Positions 1-6,270 of a stretch of 13,597 bases of DNA are shown piece by piece. How positions within the stretch are numbered: the first letter of the stretch is position 1; the number at the start of each line of letters is the position of its first letter. The stretch covers positions 1 through 13,597 of the forward strand of contig JAEEYN010000065.1 in the NCBI GenBank assembly GCA_016288175.1, read 5' to 3'. Origin of the DNA: Bacillota bacterium. Lineage in GTDB: Bacteria > Bacillota > Clostridia > Christensenellales > CAG-138. The notes below the pieces were generated by a model. It was not told where the DNA came from. It ran no database searches and worked only from the letters and a program-made list of their open reading frames with translations. Both the position numbers and the translations under genes were made by a program.

Positions 1-1
1 G

Positions 2-298
2 ATGATCGTGAAGGGCGTCCGCGCCGGGGACGACGGCTATTCGGGCGACGGTCTCGTGACCGATGAAGAGATGGCCGGCACGATCGCCTTTGCGAAAGCG
101 GTCGGCAGCAAAACGCTGAGCGCCGTGATGCAGGGCAGGGCGGAGATCAGCCCCTCCGTTTCAAAAGGCAAGACCGCATGCGATATATGCTCCTTCCGCA
201 GCGTCTGCCGCTTCGACACCACCGCCGGCTGCAAATACCGCCGCGTCCGCGCCGTCACGGCCGATCAATTCTTCGGCAGAAAGGATAAAAAGCAGTGA
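2..298 (+). CDS. addB: AddB C-terminal fragment (helicase-nuclease subunit B), 5' end outside window
   Basis: This is the last 98 residues of the AddB subunit of the AddAB helicase-nuclease, which processes double-strand DNA ends for RecA-dependent repair in the cytoplasm. The visible part matches the end of the AddB nuclease region: a GLVTDEEM-like stretch near residue 17, an EISP segment at 48-51, then CDICSFRSVC at residues 60-69. The C-x2-C-x5-C spacing (C60, C63, C69) is the family's 4Fe-4S cluster motif, followed by FD and a YR shortly after. The reading frame is open to the left edge, so the first methionine here is almost certainly internal. The TGA stop overlaps the GTG of the next gene. 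The expected partner addA does not follow; an AddA end lies at the far right of the window on the other strand. Identification rests on motifs and no search was run. Confidence 0.88.
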   Translation: MIVKGVRAGDDGYSGDGLVTDEEMAGTIAFAKAVGSKTLSAVMQGRAEISPSVSKGKTACDICSFRSVCRFDTTAGCKYRRVRAVTADQFFGRKDKKQ

Positions 299-576
299 AG
301 ATCTGGCAGTTCGCTCTGCTCGCGTACCTCGGCGTGATGACCGTGATCGGCTTCGCCATCATGTACAGCGACAAAAGAAAAGCCGAAAAGCGCAGGCGGC
401 GGACGCCGGAGAAGGTGCTTTTCGCGGTTTCGGCGATCGGCGGCAGTCTCGGGACCTTCCTCGGGATGTGGGTCTGCCGGCACAAGAACCGCCATTGGTA
501 TTTCGTCGTCGGCTTCACGCTGATCCTGATCGCGCATATCGTGCTGGTATTGCTGCTGTTCGAGTTCGTGGAATGA
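295..576 (+). CDS. DUF1294 family small membrane protein
   Basis: A 93-residue integral membrane protein of the DUF1294 family, whose function is unknown. Visible family marks are an N-terminal hydrophobic helix (about 4-22), a DK pair at 26-27 followed by a strongly basic segment (KAEKRRRRTPEK), a glycine-rich GGSLGTFLGM helix (about 42-60), the RHK motif at 62-64 and a final long hydrophobic helix (about 67-91). The start is GTG at 295, inside the stop of addB (GTGA overlap), with AAAGGA about 8 bases upstream, so translation is probably coupled to addB. Length and motif order fit the family. Co-transcription with addB may be only genomic convenience; nothing in the sequence shows a role in DNA repair. 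Confidence 0.85.
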   Translation: MKIWQFALLAYLGVMTVIGFAIMYSDKRKAEKRRRRTPEKVLFAVSAIGGSLGTFLGMWVCRHKNRHWYFVVGFTLILIAHIVLVLLLFEFVE

Positions 577-620
577 CTTCCTCCGCGGCGAACGGCCGCG
601 AAATCCGGTTATAAAACTAG

Positions 621-647
621 AAAAAAGACCGCAGTGCGGTCCTTTTT
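621..647. terminator. Bidirectional rho-independent terminator
   Basis: The stem GACCGC/GCGGTC (627-632 with 636-641, loop AGT) is flanked by an A-run on the left and TTTTT on the right, so it can act in both directions. It sits between the convergent DUF1294 gene and rsmI and would end both transcripts. A second, smaller hairpin without a T-run (CGCGGC/GCCGCG, 584-589 with 595-600) lies just before it. Confidence 0.85.
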
Positions 648-664
648 ATTTCCCGGGAAATATT

Positions 665-1519
665 TTATTGCTCATTCAGCTCCGTCGCTCTTTTATAGAC
701 GGTGTTTTTCGGAAGATCGAGCGTTTCCGACGCGATCTTCACCGCCGTTTTGACCGAAAGGCCTTCGCCGAGGAGCGCCGAAAGCAGGGGGTCGAGCTTC
801 TTTTCCGCGGCGGAAGCGGTCTCCCCGGGCGCGGCTCCGCCGATCAGGATCACGCATTCGCCCCGCGGCGGTTCCGATGCATATTTCGCCGCAAGGGAGG
901 CTACGGTCCCTCGGACGCATTCCTCAAACGTTTTTGTGATTTCCCGAACGAGAGCGCAGGGTCTGTCGCCGCCGCAGAGCGCGGTATCGATATCCGCAAG
1001 CGTCGCGCCGACGCGCAGAGGGCTTTCGTAAAGCGCTGCCGTCGCATCCGTCGCAAGAATTTTCTCGATCGCCGCTGCCCTTTCCGCGCCGGAGCGGGGA
1101 AGGAAGCCGGCAAAATACAGTTTTTCGGTCGGAAGGCCGCTCATGACCCATGCCGCGACCATCGCGCAGGCGCCGGGAAGCACCTCGAAGGGCAGTCCCT
1201 TTTTGATGAATTCGGCGATCAGGCGCGAACCGGGATCGGAAACGCCGGGCATGCCCGCGTCGCTGACGAAGGCGACGGCTTTTCCGCCGGCGACCTCCTC
1301 CGCGATCTGCCCTCCGCGCTGCTGCTCGTTATGCTCATGGCAGCTTTCGAGCGGCTTTTTTATCCCGAGCGCGTTCAAAAGCTTAACGGTGTTCCTTGTG
1401 TCCTCGCAATAGATCTTCTCAACAGCGGCAAGCGTTTCCCGAACGCGTTCGGTAACGTCCGAAAGGTTGCCGATCGGCGTTGCGCAAAGATAGAGCTTGG
1501 GCGAAATTTCGTTATTCAT
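665..1519 (-). CDS. rsmI: 16S rRNA (cytidine-1402-2'-O)-methyltransferase RsmI
   Basis: RsmI uses S-adenosylmethionine to 2'-O-methylate C1402 in the decoding centre of 16S rRNA. The 284-residue protein has the tetrapyrrole-methylase fold marks in order: LYLCATPIGNLSDVT (9-23), CEDTRNT (38-44), the SCHEHNEQQR segment (59-68), FVSDAGMPGVSDPG (84-97), LPGACA (114-119), YESPLR (164-169) and VREITKTFEE (191-200). A C-terminal segment (about 240-284) carries the small helix-turn-helix-like RsmI tail. I chose the ATG at 1519, which overlaps the upstream methyltransferase stop (ATGAATAA); a TTG at 1534 is in frame but sits directly on the GAGG ribosome site. Pairing with a TrmN6-like gene matches the yabB-yabC arrangement of Bacillus. 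It is the last gene of a five-gene operon and ends at the bidirectional terminator. Confidence 0.95.
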   Translation of the reverse strand: MNNEISPKLYLCATPIGNLSDVTERVRETLAAVEKIYCEDTRNTVKLLNALGIKKPLESCHEHNEQQRGGQIAEEVAGGKAVAFVSDAGMPGVSDPGSRLIAEFIKKGLPFEVLPGACAMVAAWVMSGLPTEKLYFAGFLPRSGAERAAAIEKILATDATAALYESPLRVGATLADIDTALCGGDRPCALVREITKTFEECVRGTVASLAAKYASEPPRGECVILIGGAAPGETASAAEKKLDPLLSALLGEGLSVKTAVKIASETLDLPKNTVYKRATELNEQ

Positions 1520-2279
1520 TATAGTATTTTTCAACCTCTTCGGTGTATTTGCCGTCCGCGCCGGTGATCACGAGATTCGCTTCGGCGATGAGCCCGGGTT
1601 TCGCGCCGCGGTTCGCGCGGATGAGGGCGAGGTACGGCCTTGCGCCGGGCTTCGTCTGAACAAGGCGCAGCTTCTTCGGCTCCAGCCCCGCCGAACTGAG
1701 CGCGCAGAAGGCCTCCGAAAGCCTTTCCGCAGGGAAGCAGATATCGAGCCTGCCCCCGAACCGCAGCAGCTGCGCCGCGGCCTTCGCAACGCCGGCGATA
1801 TCGGTGGAAAGCTCGTGCGTGGCGGCGCCGTTCGCGGAAATTTTGCCGCAGGTCTTTGAAAAATACGGCGGATTGCAGACGGCGTAGTCGAATTTTCCGA
1901 GCCGCGAAAGGGAAGTGTCTCTAATATCCGCGTTGACGACGGCGACCGCGCTTTCGTCGAGCCCGTTCAAAAGGCAGCTCCTGCCGATCCGCGAACAGGC
2001 GGCTTCGTCGATCTCGATCGCCGTGACCGAAAGACTCGTCCGCCCGTGGATCAAAAACGAAAGCGCTCCGCTGCCCGCGCCGAGATCGGCGACGCGGCTC
2101 TTTCCGGAAGCTTTCCGAAGACCTTCGAGCGCGAAATGGGCAAGCAGGACCGAATCCGTTCCAAAGCAAAAAGCGGCGGGGGATTGGATCAGCTTCAGGC
2201 CGCGAAGCTGCAGATCATCCACCCGCTCGCCTTCAAAAAGCAAGTCGACAGCTGTGTTTTTTCCGCCGTCCTCCGTCAT
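1512..2279 (-). CDS. TrmN6-like tRNA (adenine-N6)-methyltransferase, YabB/COG4123 type
   Basis: A 255-residue class I SAM-dependent methyltransferase of the YfiC/TrmN6 (YabB) group. The Escherichia coli member methylates N6 of A37 in a valine tRNA; the exact substrate here is inferred. Visible marks are an N-terminal FEGERVDDLQL and FCFGTDSVLL (about 37-46) typical of this family, SAM motif I VADLGAGSGALS (63-74), the acidic IEIDE loop (89-93), NADIRD (116-121) and the catalytic NPPYF (136-140) of N6-adenine enzymes. Cysteines and the C-terminal RANRGAKPGL segment also fit. The ATG at 2279 overlaps the cvpA stop by four bases (ATGA), and its own end overlaps the rsmI start, so translation of the three genes is probably coupled. 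The assignment to family is firm and to substrate moderate. Confidence 0.88.
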   Translation of the reverse strand: MTEDGGKNTAVDLLFEGERVDDLQLRGLKLIQSPAAFCFGTDSVLLAHFALEGLRKASGKSRVADLGAGSGALSFLIHGRTSLSVTAIEIDEAACSRIGRSCLLNGLDESAVAVVNADIRDTSLSRLGKFDYAVCNPPYFSKTCGKISANGAATHELSTDIAGVAKAAAQLLRFGGRLDICFPAERLSEAFCALSSAGLEPKKLRLVQTKPGARPYLALIRANRGAKPGLIAEANLVITGADGKYTEEVEKYYNE

Positions 2280-2983
2280 ACCGTTCCGGGAATGAGCTTG
2301 AAGAAAATATTGGATCTGTGCAGGAAGCTCGCGATCGCGCTCTTGCTGATGAGCTCCTCGATAACATCAAAGGGCAGGACCGTCAGCACGATCGGAACGA
2401 GCATGAACAGGACCGAGATGTCGATAAACCCGCGGACGATGCCGATCGCCCCTCCGACCGGCCCGTCAAAAATGCGCAGGCAGGGGAATTTGAGCGAATA
2501 ATCGAGCCAGCTCACAACAAAAGTCAGCACGACGCGAAGGATCAGATAGACCAGTATGAACGAAATGATGTTTATAACGCTGAGCACAAGGCTTTCGTTG
2601 AAATAATCGCCGAGGGTCGTGATCCCGCTCGATTTGAACGCCTCGTTCATGATGTTTTCGCGCACCCTTTCGTCGAGGGGGAAGGGCAGATTCGCGCGGT
2701 TGATGACCTCGTCGATCTCCTCGTTCGAAAGGGAAGCGATGTCCCTGTCGACGAGCTCGACGTCGTAGATGGCTTCCGAACCCTCCGTATAGCTCAGCAT
2801 TGCGTTATAAAGTCCCTTGTCCTTAACGAACGCCTGCGAAACCGGGCCCATGAGCAGATATGCCGCAAGAAGCGCGATAATGGAAACGCCAAGGGTGGCA
2901 AGGTTCCAGATAAAGCCTTTATACAGGCCCGCAAGGAAAAACAGGCCGATGATCGCGATTATCGCGAGACCGAGGATCCCCAT
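2276..2983 (-). CDS. CvpA family membrane protein
   Basis: A 235-residue protein resembling the CvpA (colicin V production) family of multi-pass inner membrane proteins, whose molecular role in Firmicutes is not settled. Hydrophobic helices lie at about 3-20, 26-46, 130-155 and 175-203, separated by an extended acidic hydrophilic stretch (about 52-126) that is longer than in compact CvpA proteins. The motifs GLYKGFIWNLATLGV near the N-terminus and GPVGGAIGIVRGF at about 174-186 are characteristic of the family. The ATG at 2983 is preceded by AAAGGAG and GAAGGA sites. It starts only about 24 bases after the preceding gene and overlaps the next one by four bases, so it is inside the operon. The large insert between helices 2 and 3 is the main oddity. 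Confidence 0.75.
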   Translation of the reverse strand: MGILGLAIIAIIGLFFLAGLYKGFIWNLATLGVSIIALLAAYLLMGPVSQAFVKDKGLYNAMLSYTEGSEAIYDVELVDRDIASLSNEEIDEVINRANLPFPLDERVRENIMNEAFKSSGITTLGDYFNESLVLSVINIISFILVYLILRVVLTFVVSWLDYSLKFPCLRIFDGPVGGAIGIVRGFIDISVLFMLVPIVLTVLPFDVIEELISKSAIASFLHRSNIFFKLIPGTV

Positions 2984-3007
2984 TGGATTCCTTCGCTCCT
3001 TTCAAGA

Positions 3008-4129
3008 TTATTTGACGGAATAAAAGATCGATTCATTGCCGGCGAAAACGATCAGGGCGTTGTTGTCCGCCTTTGCGGCGCCGGTGATCTCCCCTTCGAA
3101 CGGAATGGATTTCTCCTCCGCACCTTTGTTATTCAGGATCACGAGTTTATCGGAACGCACTTCGAAGACCTTGCCCGAAAGGGTGAAGCAGGCGACGCTC
3201 TCGCCGCTGCCGGTCATAACGAAGCGGGATTCATCCGCCGTTGAATCCTCCTTTAATGATAGAACGTTTATCGGGCCTCCGCGGTCGTCCGAACGGGAAA
3301 GCAGGAAAACGATCCTTCCGCCGCTCCACGAAGCGTCCGTGCAGTCATAGCCGTTCGCGAGAACGCGGTAGGCTTCGGTGTTGGTCTTGCGGTCGAAACG
3401 GATGATTCTGTCCGTTCCGTAGGCAAAAACGCTTTTTTCGGTCAAGAAAACCTTTGTTACGACCTGGCCCTGGATGTAAAGATCGCCGGTGTTGCTCTGG
3501 CGGCGGATATCGCGGGTCTTGATGGAGGTCGAAAGCACATCGCCCTTGATGATCAGCTCGGAAGTATAGAACGAATCGCTCCCTCCGCCCTCAAAACCGA
3601 AATCCAGAAGCACGCGGTCGGTATAATCCTCCGTGTAGCAGCGGTCGCCGGCGGCATTATAGACGATCAGCGTAAGCTTTCCGTCGTTGCCCTCAACGAA
3701 AACGGCGATGTAATTGCTGCCGGCGGTTATCTTGCGGATCTCGCCGTCGAAGCTGTTGTCGTGCCTTGTGTTCACGATCCGGAACGATGAGCGGGTGGCG
3801 ATCGCCTTGAGCTGCGGCGTGCCGATAAGCTTCTCCGGCGCGTATTCGAGCTGCTCGGAGAAATTGTTCTCTTCGTCGGAAAGGCTGACATATCGGAGGT
3901 TCAGCCCGTCCATATAGATGAATCCGTCGCCGGTATAGGCGTATTTCGCTTCCGGCGAGAATGGCAGGCTTTGCTTTTTAACGGCAAGGCTGCAGCTTTT
4001 GAGGCCGAAAACGATCCCGATAACGGCGCCGACGATCACAAAAAGCGCAAGAATAACGAGGATGAAGCGGCGCACGTTCAGCCTGCGTTTGTTTCTTCTT
4101 CTATTGCCTGTTGCTCTGAGTGTTTCCAT
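3008..4129 (-). CDS. Membrane-anchored extracytoplasmic protein, possible beta-propeller (DUF5711-like)
   Basis: A 373-residue protein of unknown function. It starts with a very basic tail (RRRNKRRLNVRR, 10-21), one transmembrane helix (about 22-43) and then about 325 mostly beta-type residues. By the positive-inside rule the bulk lies outside the membrane. The outer part has recurring blocks of the form 'value, aromatic, short turn, charged strand', such as GDGFIYMDGLNLRYVSL, NDGKLTLIVYN, EKSVFAYGTDRIIRFDR and GGRIVFLLSR, as in propeller-like sensor or scaffold domains. I recall similar proteins labelled DUF5711 in Clostridia, but that match is from memory. The ATG at 4129 lies 12 bases past the kinase stop and has no convincing Shine-Dalgarno site; re-initiation after the kinase is likely. 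No catalytic motif is visible. Confidence 0.6.
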   Translation of the reverse strand: METLRATGNRRRNKRRLNVRRFILVILALFVIVGAVIGIVFGLKSCSLAVKKQSLPFSPEAKYAYTGDGFIYMDGLNLRYVSLSDEENNFSEQLEYAPEKLIGTPQLKAIATRSSFRIVNTRHDNSFDGEIRKITAGSNYIAVFVEGNDGKLTLIVYNAAGDRCYTEDYTDRVLLDFGFEGGGSDSFYTSELIIKGDVLSTSIKTRDIRRQSNTGDLYIQGQVVTKVFLTEKSVFAYGTDRIIRFDRKTNTEAYRVLANGYDCTDASWSGGRIVFLLSRSDDRGGPINVLSLKEDSTADESRFVMTGSGESVACFTLSGKVFEVRSDKLVILNNKGAEEKSIPFEGEITGAAKADNNALIVFAGNESIFYSVK

Positions 4130-4140
4130 CTGCGTTAGTT

Positions 4141-5160
4141 TTAATTAACTGCCTCCGTTGCTTTCGCTTCTTCCGGGCCGGGGCGGATGACCGCGATCGC
4201 GGCGGGAAGGATCTTGCAGCTGAGGGGTGTTTTTTCAACAAGTTCTCCGTCGAGTTCGACCGTGAAGCGGCTCTCGGTGCGGATCGTGATCTCCCTGCAG
4301 CGGGTGTAGATCACGGGCTTTTTGCCGAGGTGCTTGCCTTTTATGAACTTCGGCAGGAGCGTTATGAGGCGGAAAAAGCCGACCCATTTCGCGATGCAAA
4401 TATCGAACAGCCCGTCGTCCTGCTTCGCTTCCGGCGCGACCTTCATGCCGCCGCCGAAGCTTATTCCGTTGCAGACCGTCATGATCAGCGAATCGAGCTC
4501 TGTCTCCTCGCCTCCGTCAAGGGAGACATACGCGTGGACCTTTTTCCTGTGGAGGATCGAATCGACTATGCCGAGAACATAGGGCAGCATCCCGCTGCGG
4601 CCTTTTTTATGCTTTTCCGTGTTCAGAAGAACGTCAACGTCGAAACCGAGGCCGCAGACATTGGTGAAGATCCTTCCGTTCGCCGTTCCGAGGTCACAGC
4701 TGCGCGCCTTGCCGTCCAGAATCAGCTCCGCCGCTTTGACGGGATCGGTCGGGACCTTGATCGCCGATGCGAAATCGTTGCCCGTGCCGAAGGGCAGTAT
4801 GCCGAGCACGACCCCTTCGGTATCGTAGACGGCGGAAACGACTTCGTTCAGCGTGCCGTCGCCGCCGACGGCGATGATGCGGCGCACGCCTTCCTTCACT
4901 GCGTTCTGCGCGATCTCCGCGGCATGGCCTTCGCGTTCGGTGTATCTTGTTCTGAACTGCATGCCGCGCTTTTTAAAGACTTCGGCTGCCTGCTCGAATC
5001 TTTCCCTGCAATGCCCGGAACCGGCGATCGGGTTGATGATGAAAAGCGGGAGTTCCGCGATGTATTCGCGCGCACGCTCTGCCCCGCCGGAACCGTTTCC
5101 CCCGCCGTCACGGCTCTCTTCACGCAGTTCTTCGCCGTCTCGACCGAATGCGTTCTCCAT
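4141..5160 (-). CDS. YegS/BmrU-type lipid (diacylglycerol-like) kinase
   Basis: A 339-residue member of the DAGK-catalytic family that phosphorylates a lipid hydroxyl with ATP at the membrane face; in Firmicutes the related DgkB recycles diacylglycerol. Visible marks are FIINPIAGSG (40-49), the nucleotide-binding GGDGTLNEV (99-107), LPFGTGNDFA (122-131), CGLGFDVDV (169-177), APEAKQDDGLFDI (242-254) and ELDGE (302-306). The start at ATG 5160 is favoured: an AAGAAGG site lies about 9 bases upstream, and a promoter with its -10 at 5202-5207 would start transcription near 5195, which leaves no leader for the alternative GTG at 5193. The first 30 residues are a charged, glycine-rich leader (GGGNGSGG) not usual in this family. 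It is the first gene of the five-gene minus-strand operon. The exact lipid substrate is unknown. Confidence 0.9.
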   Translation of the reverse strand: MENAFGRDGEELREESRDGGGNGSGGAERAREYIAELPLFIINPIAGSGHCRERFEQAAEVFKKRGMQFRTRYTEREGHAAEIAQNAVKEGVRRIIAVGGDGTLNEVVSAVYDTEGVVLGILPFGTGNDFASAIKVPTDPVKAAELILDGKARSCDLGTANGRIFTNVCGLGFDVDVLLNTEKHKKGRSGMLPYVLGIVDSILHRKKVHAYVSLDGGEETELDSLIMTVCNGISFGGGMKVAPEAKQDDGLFDICIAKWVGFFRLITLLPKFIKGKHLGKKPVIYTRCREITIRTESRFTVELDGELVEKTPLSCKILPAAIAVIRPGPEEAKATEAVN

Positions 5161-5201
5161 ATTCGCTGCCTTCTTCCCGGGCGACACATACACCCACGCT
5201 T

Positions 5202-5231
5202 ATCATATCGCATTTTATTGGCTCTTGTCAA
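5202..5231 (-). promoter_or_regulatory. SigA-type promoter of the kinase-rsmI operon
   Basis: On the minus strand, TTGACA (5231-5226) and TATGAT (5207-5202) are separated by 18 bases. Initiation would fall near 5195, about 35 bases upstream of the chosen kinase start. It is divergent from the lipoprotein promoter. Confidence 0.75.
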
Positions 5232-5263
5232 TATCAAATCCCCCCGCCGCAAACGGCTTTCTG

Positions 5264-5292
5264 TTGACAAACCTGCGTCCTGTCTTTATAAT
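5264..5292 (+). promoter_or_regulatory. Perfect-consensus SigA promoter of the lipoprotein gene
   Basis: TTGACA (5264-5269) and TATAAT (5287-5292) are separated by exactly 17 bases, a full match to the housekeeping consensus. Initiation near 5299 gives a leader of about 25 bases ending in GGAGG (5315-5319). The two divergent promoters share about 90 bases. Confidence 0.88.
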
Positions 5293-5324
5293 TAAGCCGA
5301 AAATAAAGGAAAACGGAGGCCGTG

Positions 5325-5942
5325 ATGAAGAATTTCGCCCGTAAATACAGTTCCCGCCCTGCGGCGCTCCTGCTCGCGCTGCTCGTCTTCGCGCTGGGCG
5401 TTTTCTGCGCCTGCGGCAGGGGAGGGGAAACCGGCGACGCCGACGCAAAGACCGAATCTCCCGCGGAAGCAACGCCCGCTTCCACCGAACCCGCGACCGA
5501 CGCTCCGGCGGGAACGCCCGTTCCCGAAGGGCCTTTCGAGCTTTTCGATTATGTCGGTGAACCCGGCGAAAACACGGCCGGAAGGATCGAAGAGCTTGCC
5601 TCGAAGATACAGGGCCTTTCGGTTTCCCGCAGCCAGCAGTTCGGCGACGCGTATTTTCTCGGCGCCGGCATCGAACTCGGCCTCAACCTCAGCGCCGATG
5701 AATTCGATCCCGTGTTCCTTTGCTTTGTTGACGGCAACGATATGCTGACCGTCGGCGGCATCCGCGTCGGGATGGAGCTCGAGGAGCTGAAAACGGTCTG
5801 CCCCGACCTTCTTGTCAATCTCAATCTGCGCTCCGCTTATTATGATTACTCGGATAACGCAGGTTTGGAACTTACCTTCGATTCCGAATACCGCGTTAAA
5901 ACTATCACCTATTCCATTACCGGCGAAAGCTCCGATTCCTGA
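5325..5942 (+). CDS. Uncharacterised lipoprotein
   Basis: A 205-residue predicted lipoprotein of unknown function. A basic N-terminus (KNFARKYSSR) leads into a hydrophobic segment (about 12-27) ending in FCAC; C30 is the likely lipidated cysteine because alanine precedes it, although the -3 phenylalanine is not ideal, and C28 is a weaker alternative. Residues 31-68 form a low-complexity linker rich in T, P, A and E, typical of a tether to the membrane. The folded part (about 70-200) has a ..GGIRVGMELEELK.. helix start (about 144-156) followed by YYDYSDNAGLELTF and a closing beta strand, loosely similar to small alpha-beta repeats of secreted Clostridia proteins. The ATG at 5325 has GGAGG five bases upstream; the GTG at 5322 is too close. 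It stands alone, divergent from the kinase operon. Confidence 0.8.
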   Translation: MKNFARKYSSRPAALLLALLVFALGVFCACGRGGETGDADAKTESPAEATPASTEPATDAPAGTPVPEGPFELFDYVGEPGENTAGRIEELASKIQGLSVSRSQQFGDAYFLGAGIELGLNLSADEFDPVFLCFVDGNDMLTVGGIRVGMELEELKTVCPDLLVNLNLRSAYYDYSDNAGLELTFDSEYRVKTITYSITGESSDS

Positions 5943-5966
5943 GCTTTTTCCCGAAAACAACGCAAA

Positions 5967-6006
5967 AAAGGAGCTCCTTTCGGCGTATCCGCATAAGGAT
6001 AAACAG
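5967..6006 (+). repeat. Left outer arm of the inverted-repeat element
   Basis: Forty bases whose reverse complement recurs at 6213-6252 with seven mismatches. One mismatch (5986 with 6233) would still allow a U-G pair in RNA. The arm begins with a self-complementary 14-mer around GGAGCTCC. Confidence 0.75.
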
Positions 6007-6144
6007 CCTCAAAAGGGATCTTTTCGCGCCCGGCTGCGTTAAAAATGCTCGAAAGACCCTCCGAGTATTCCTGCGCTTTTTGTCTTGCCGGGCACAAAAG
6101 TCTCCTCTTTTGAGACGCTTTGCGGTTTTCAGCATCAGAAATGG

Positions 6145-6194
6145 AACAGATCCGAGGATGATTGTTATATCCACGGATCTGTTTATTTTAAGTT
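6145..6194 (+). terminator. Strong hairpin with T-rich tail (plus-strand terminator)
   Basis: AACAGATCCG (6145-6154) pairs perfectly with CGGATCTGTT (6174-6183), and an inner GGAT/ATCC stem (6156-6159 with 6169-6172) continues it after one A-A mismatch. The plus-strand tail (TTTATTTTAAG) is T-rich; the minus-strand side is not, so it would mainly stop plus-strand transcripts from the lipoprotein gene. It lies inside the larger inverted-repeat element. Confidence 0.7.
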
Positions 6195-6212
6195 TTATTC
6201 TCTGCTGAAAAC

Positions 6213-6252
6213 CTGATTTTCCTTATGCGGATGCGCCGTTCGGTGCTCCTTT
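6213..6252 (-). repeat. Right outer arm of the inverted-repeat element
   Basis: Inverted partner of 5967-6006. It ends 18 bases before the lysS stop codon, so the element fills the gap between the two convergent genes almost completely. Confidence 0.75.
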
Positions 6253-6270
6253 CTTTTTCCTGTATTTGAA

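Larger units (their letters stand above)
5967..6252. repeat. Nested inverted-repeat element with 40-bp outer arms (MITE-like or structured RNA)
   Basis: The outer arms 5967-6006 and 6252-6213 are inverted copies with 33 of 40 positions identical, including CGGCG-N-ATCCGCATAAGGA. Inside them lie two further hairpin arms. Arm one pairs 6008-6034 with 6087-6114 (CTCAAAAG and GCCCGGC blocks matched), with an apical stem 6044-6051/6062-6069. Arm two pairs 6124-6134 with 6203-6213 (GGTTTTCAGCA, 11 of 11) and encloses the terminator-like hairpin 6145-6183. The outer stem and the two arms meet with almost no unpaired bases, giving a three-way junction on paper. Long terminal inverted repeats in an intergenic site suggest a non-autonomous mobile element; a structured RNA is the alternative. 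No target-site duplication was identified. Confidence 0.65.
5943..6270. other. Intergenic region between convergent genes, noncoding and highly self-complementary
   Basis: This 328-base stretch separates the lipoprotein stop from the lysS stop. It contains no convincing gene: short open frames on both strands lack ribosome sites, and their similar predicted peptides arise only because the DNA is an inverted repeat. Nearly all of 5967-6252 is accounted for by the inverted repeats described in the adjoining entries. The perfect palindrome AAAGGAGCTCCTTT lies at 5967-5980. Confidence 0.8.

Noticed and set aside
1520..1534. TTG at 1534 as an earlier rsmI start
   Set aside because: It sits directly on the GAGG ribosome site with no spacing; the ATG at 1519 fits the family N-terminus better.
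668..1567. Open frame of 299 codons on the plus strand opposite rsmI
   Set aside because: Highly arginine-rich shadow; rsmI motifs cover the region on the other strand.
2318..3244. Open frame of 308 codons on the plus strand opposite the CvpA-like gene
   Set aside because: Charged low-complexity translation with no start signals; the minus-strand gene has membrane helices, overlaps and ribosome sites.
4120..5295. Open frame of 391 codons on the plus strand opposite the lipid kinase
   Set aside because: Shadow of a motif-complete kinase gene and would also run through both divergent promoters.
5909..6174. Two small open frames on the minus strand across the inverted-repeat element
   Set aside because: No ribosome sites. 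The peptide similarity between the left arm (YADTPKGAPF) and the right arm read on the other strand (YADAPFGAPF) is explained by the inverted DNA repeat.
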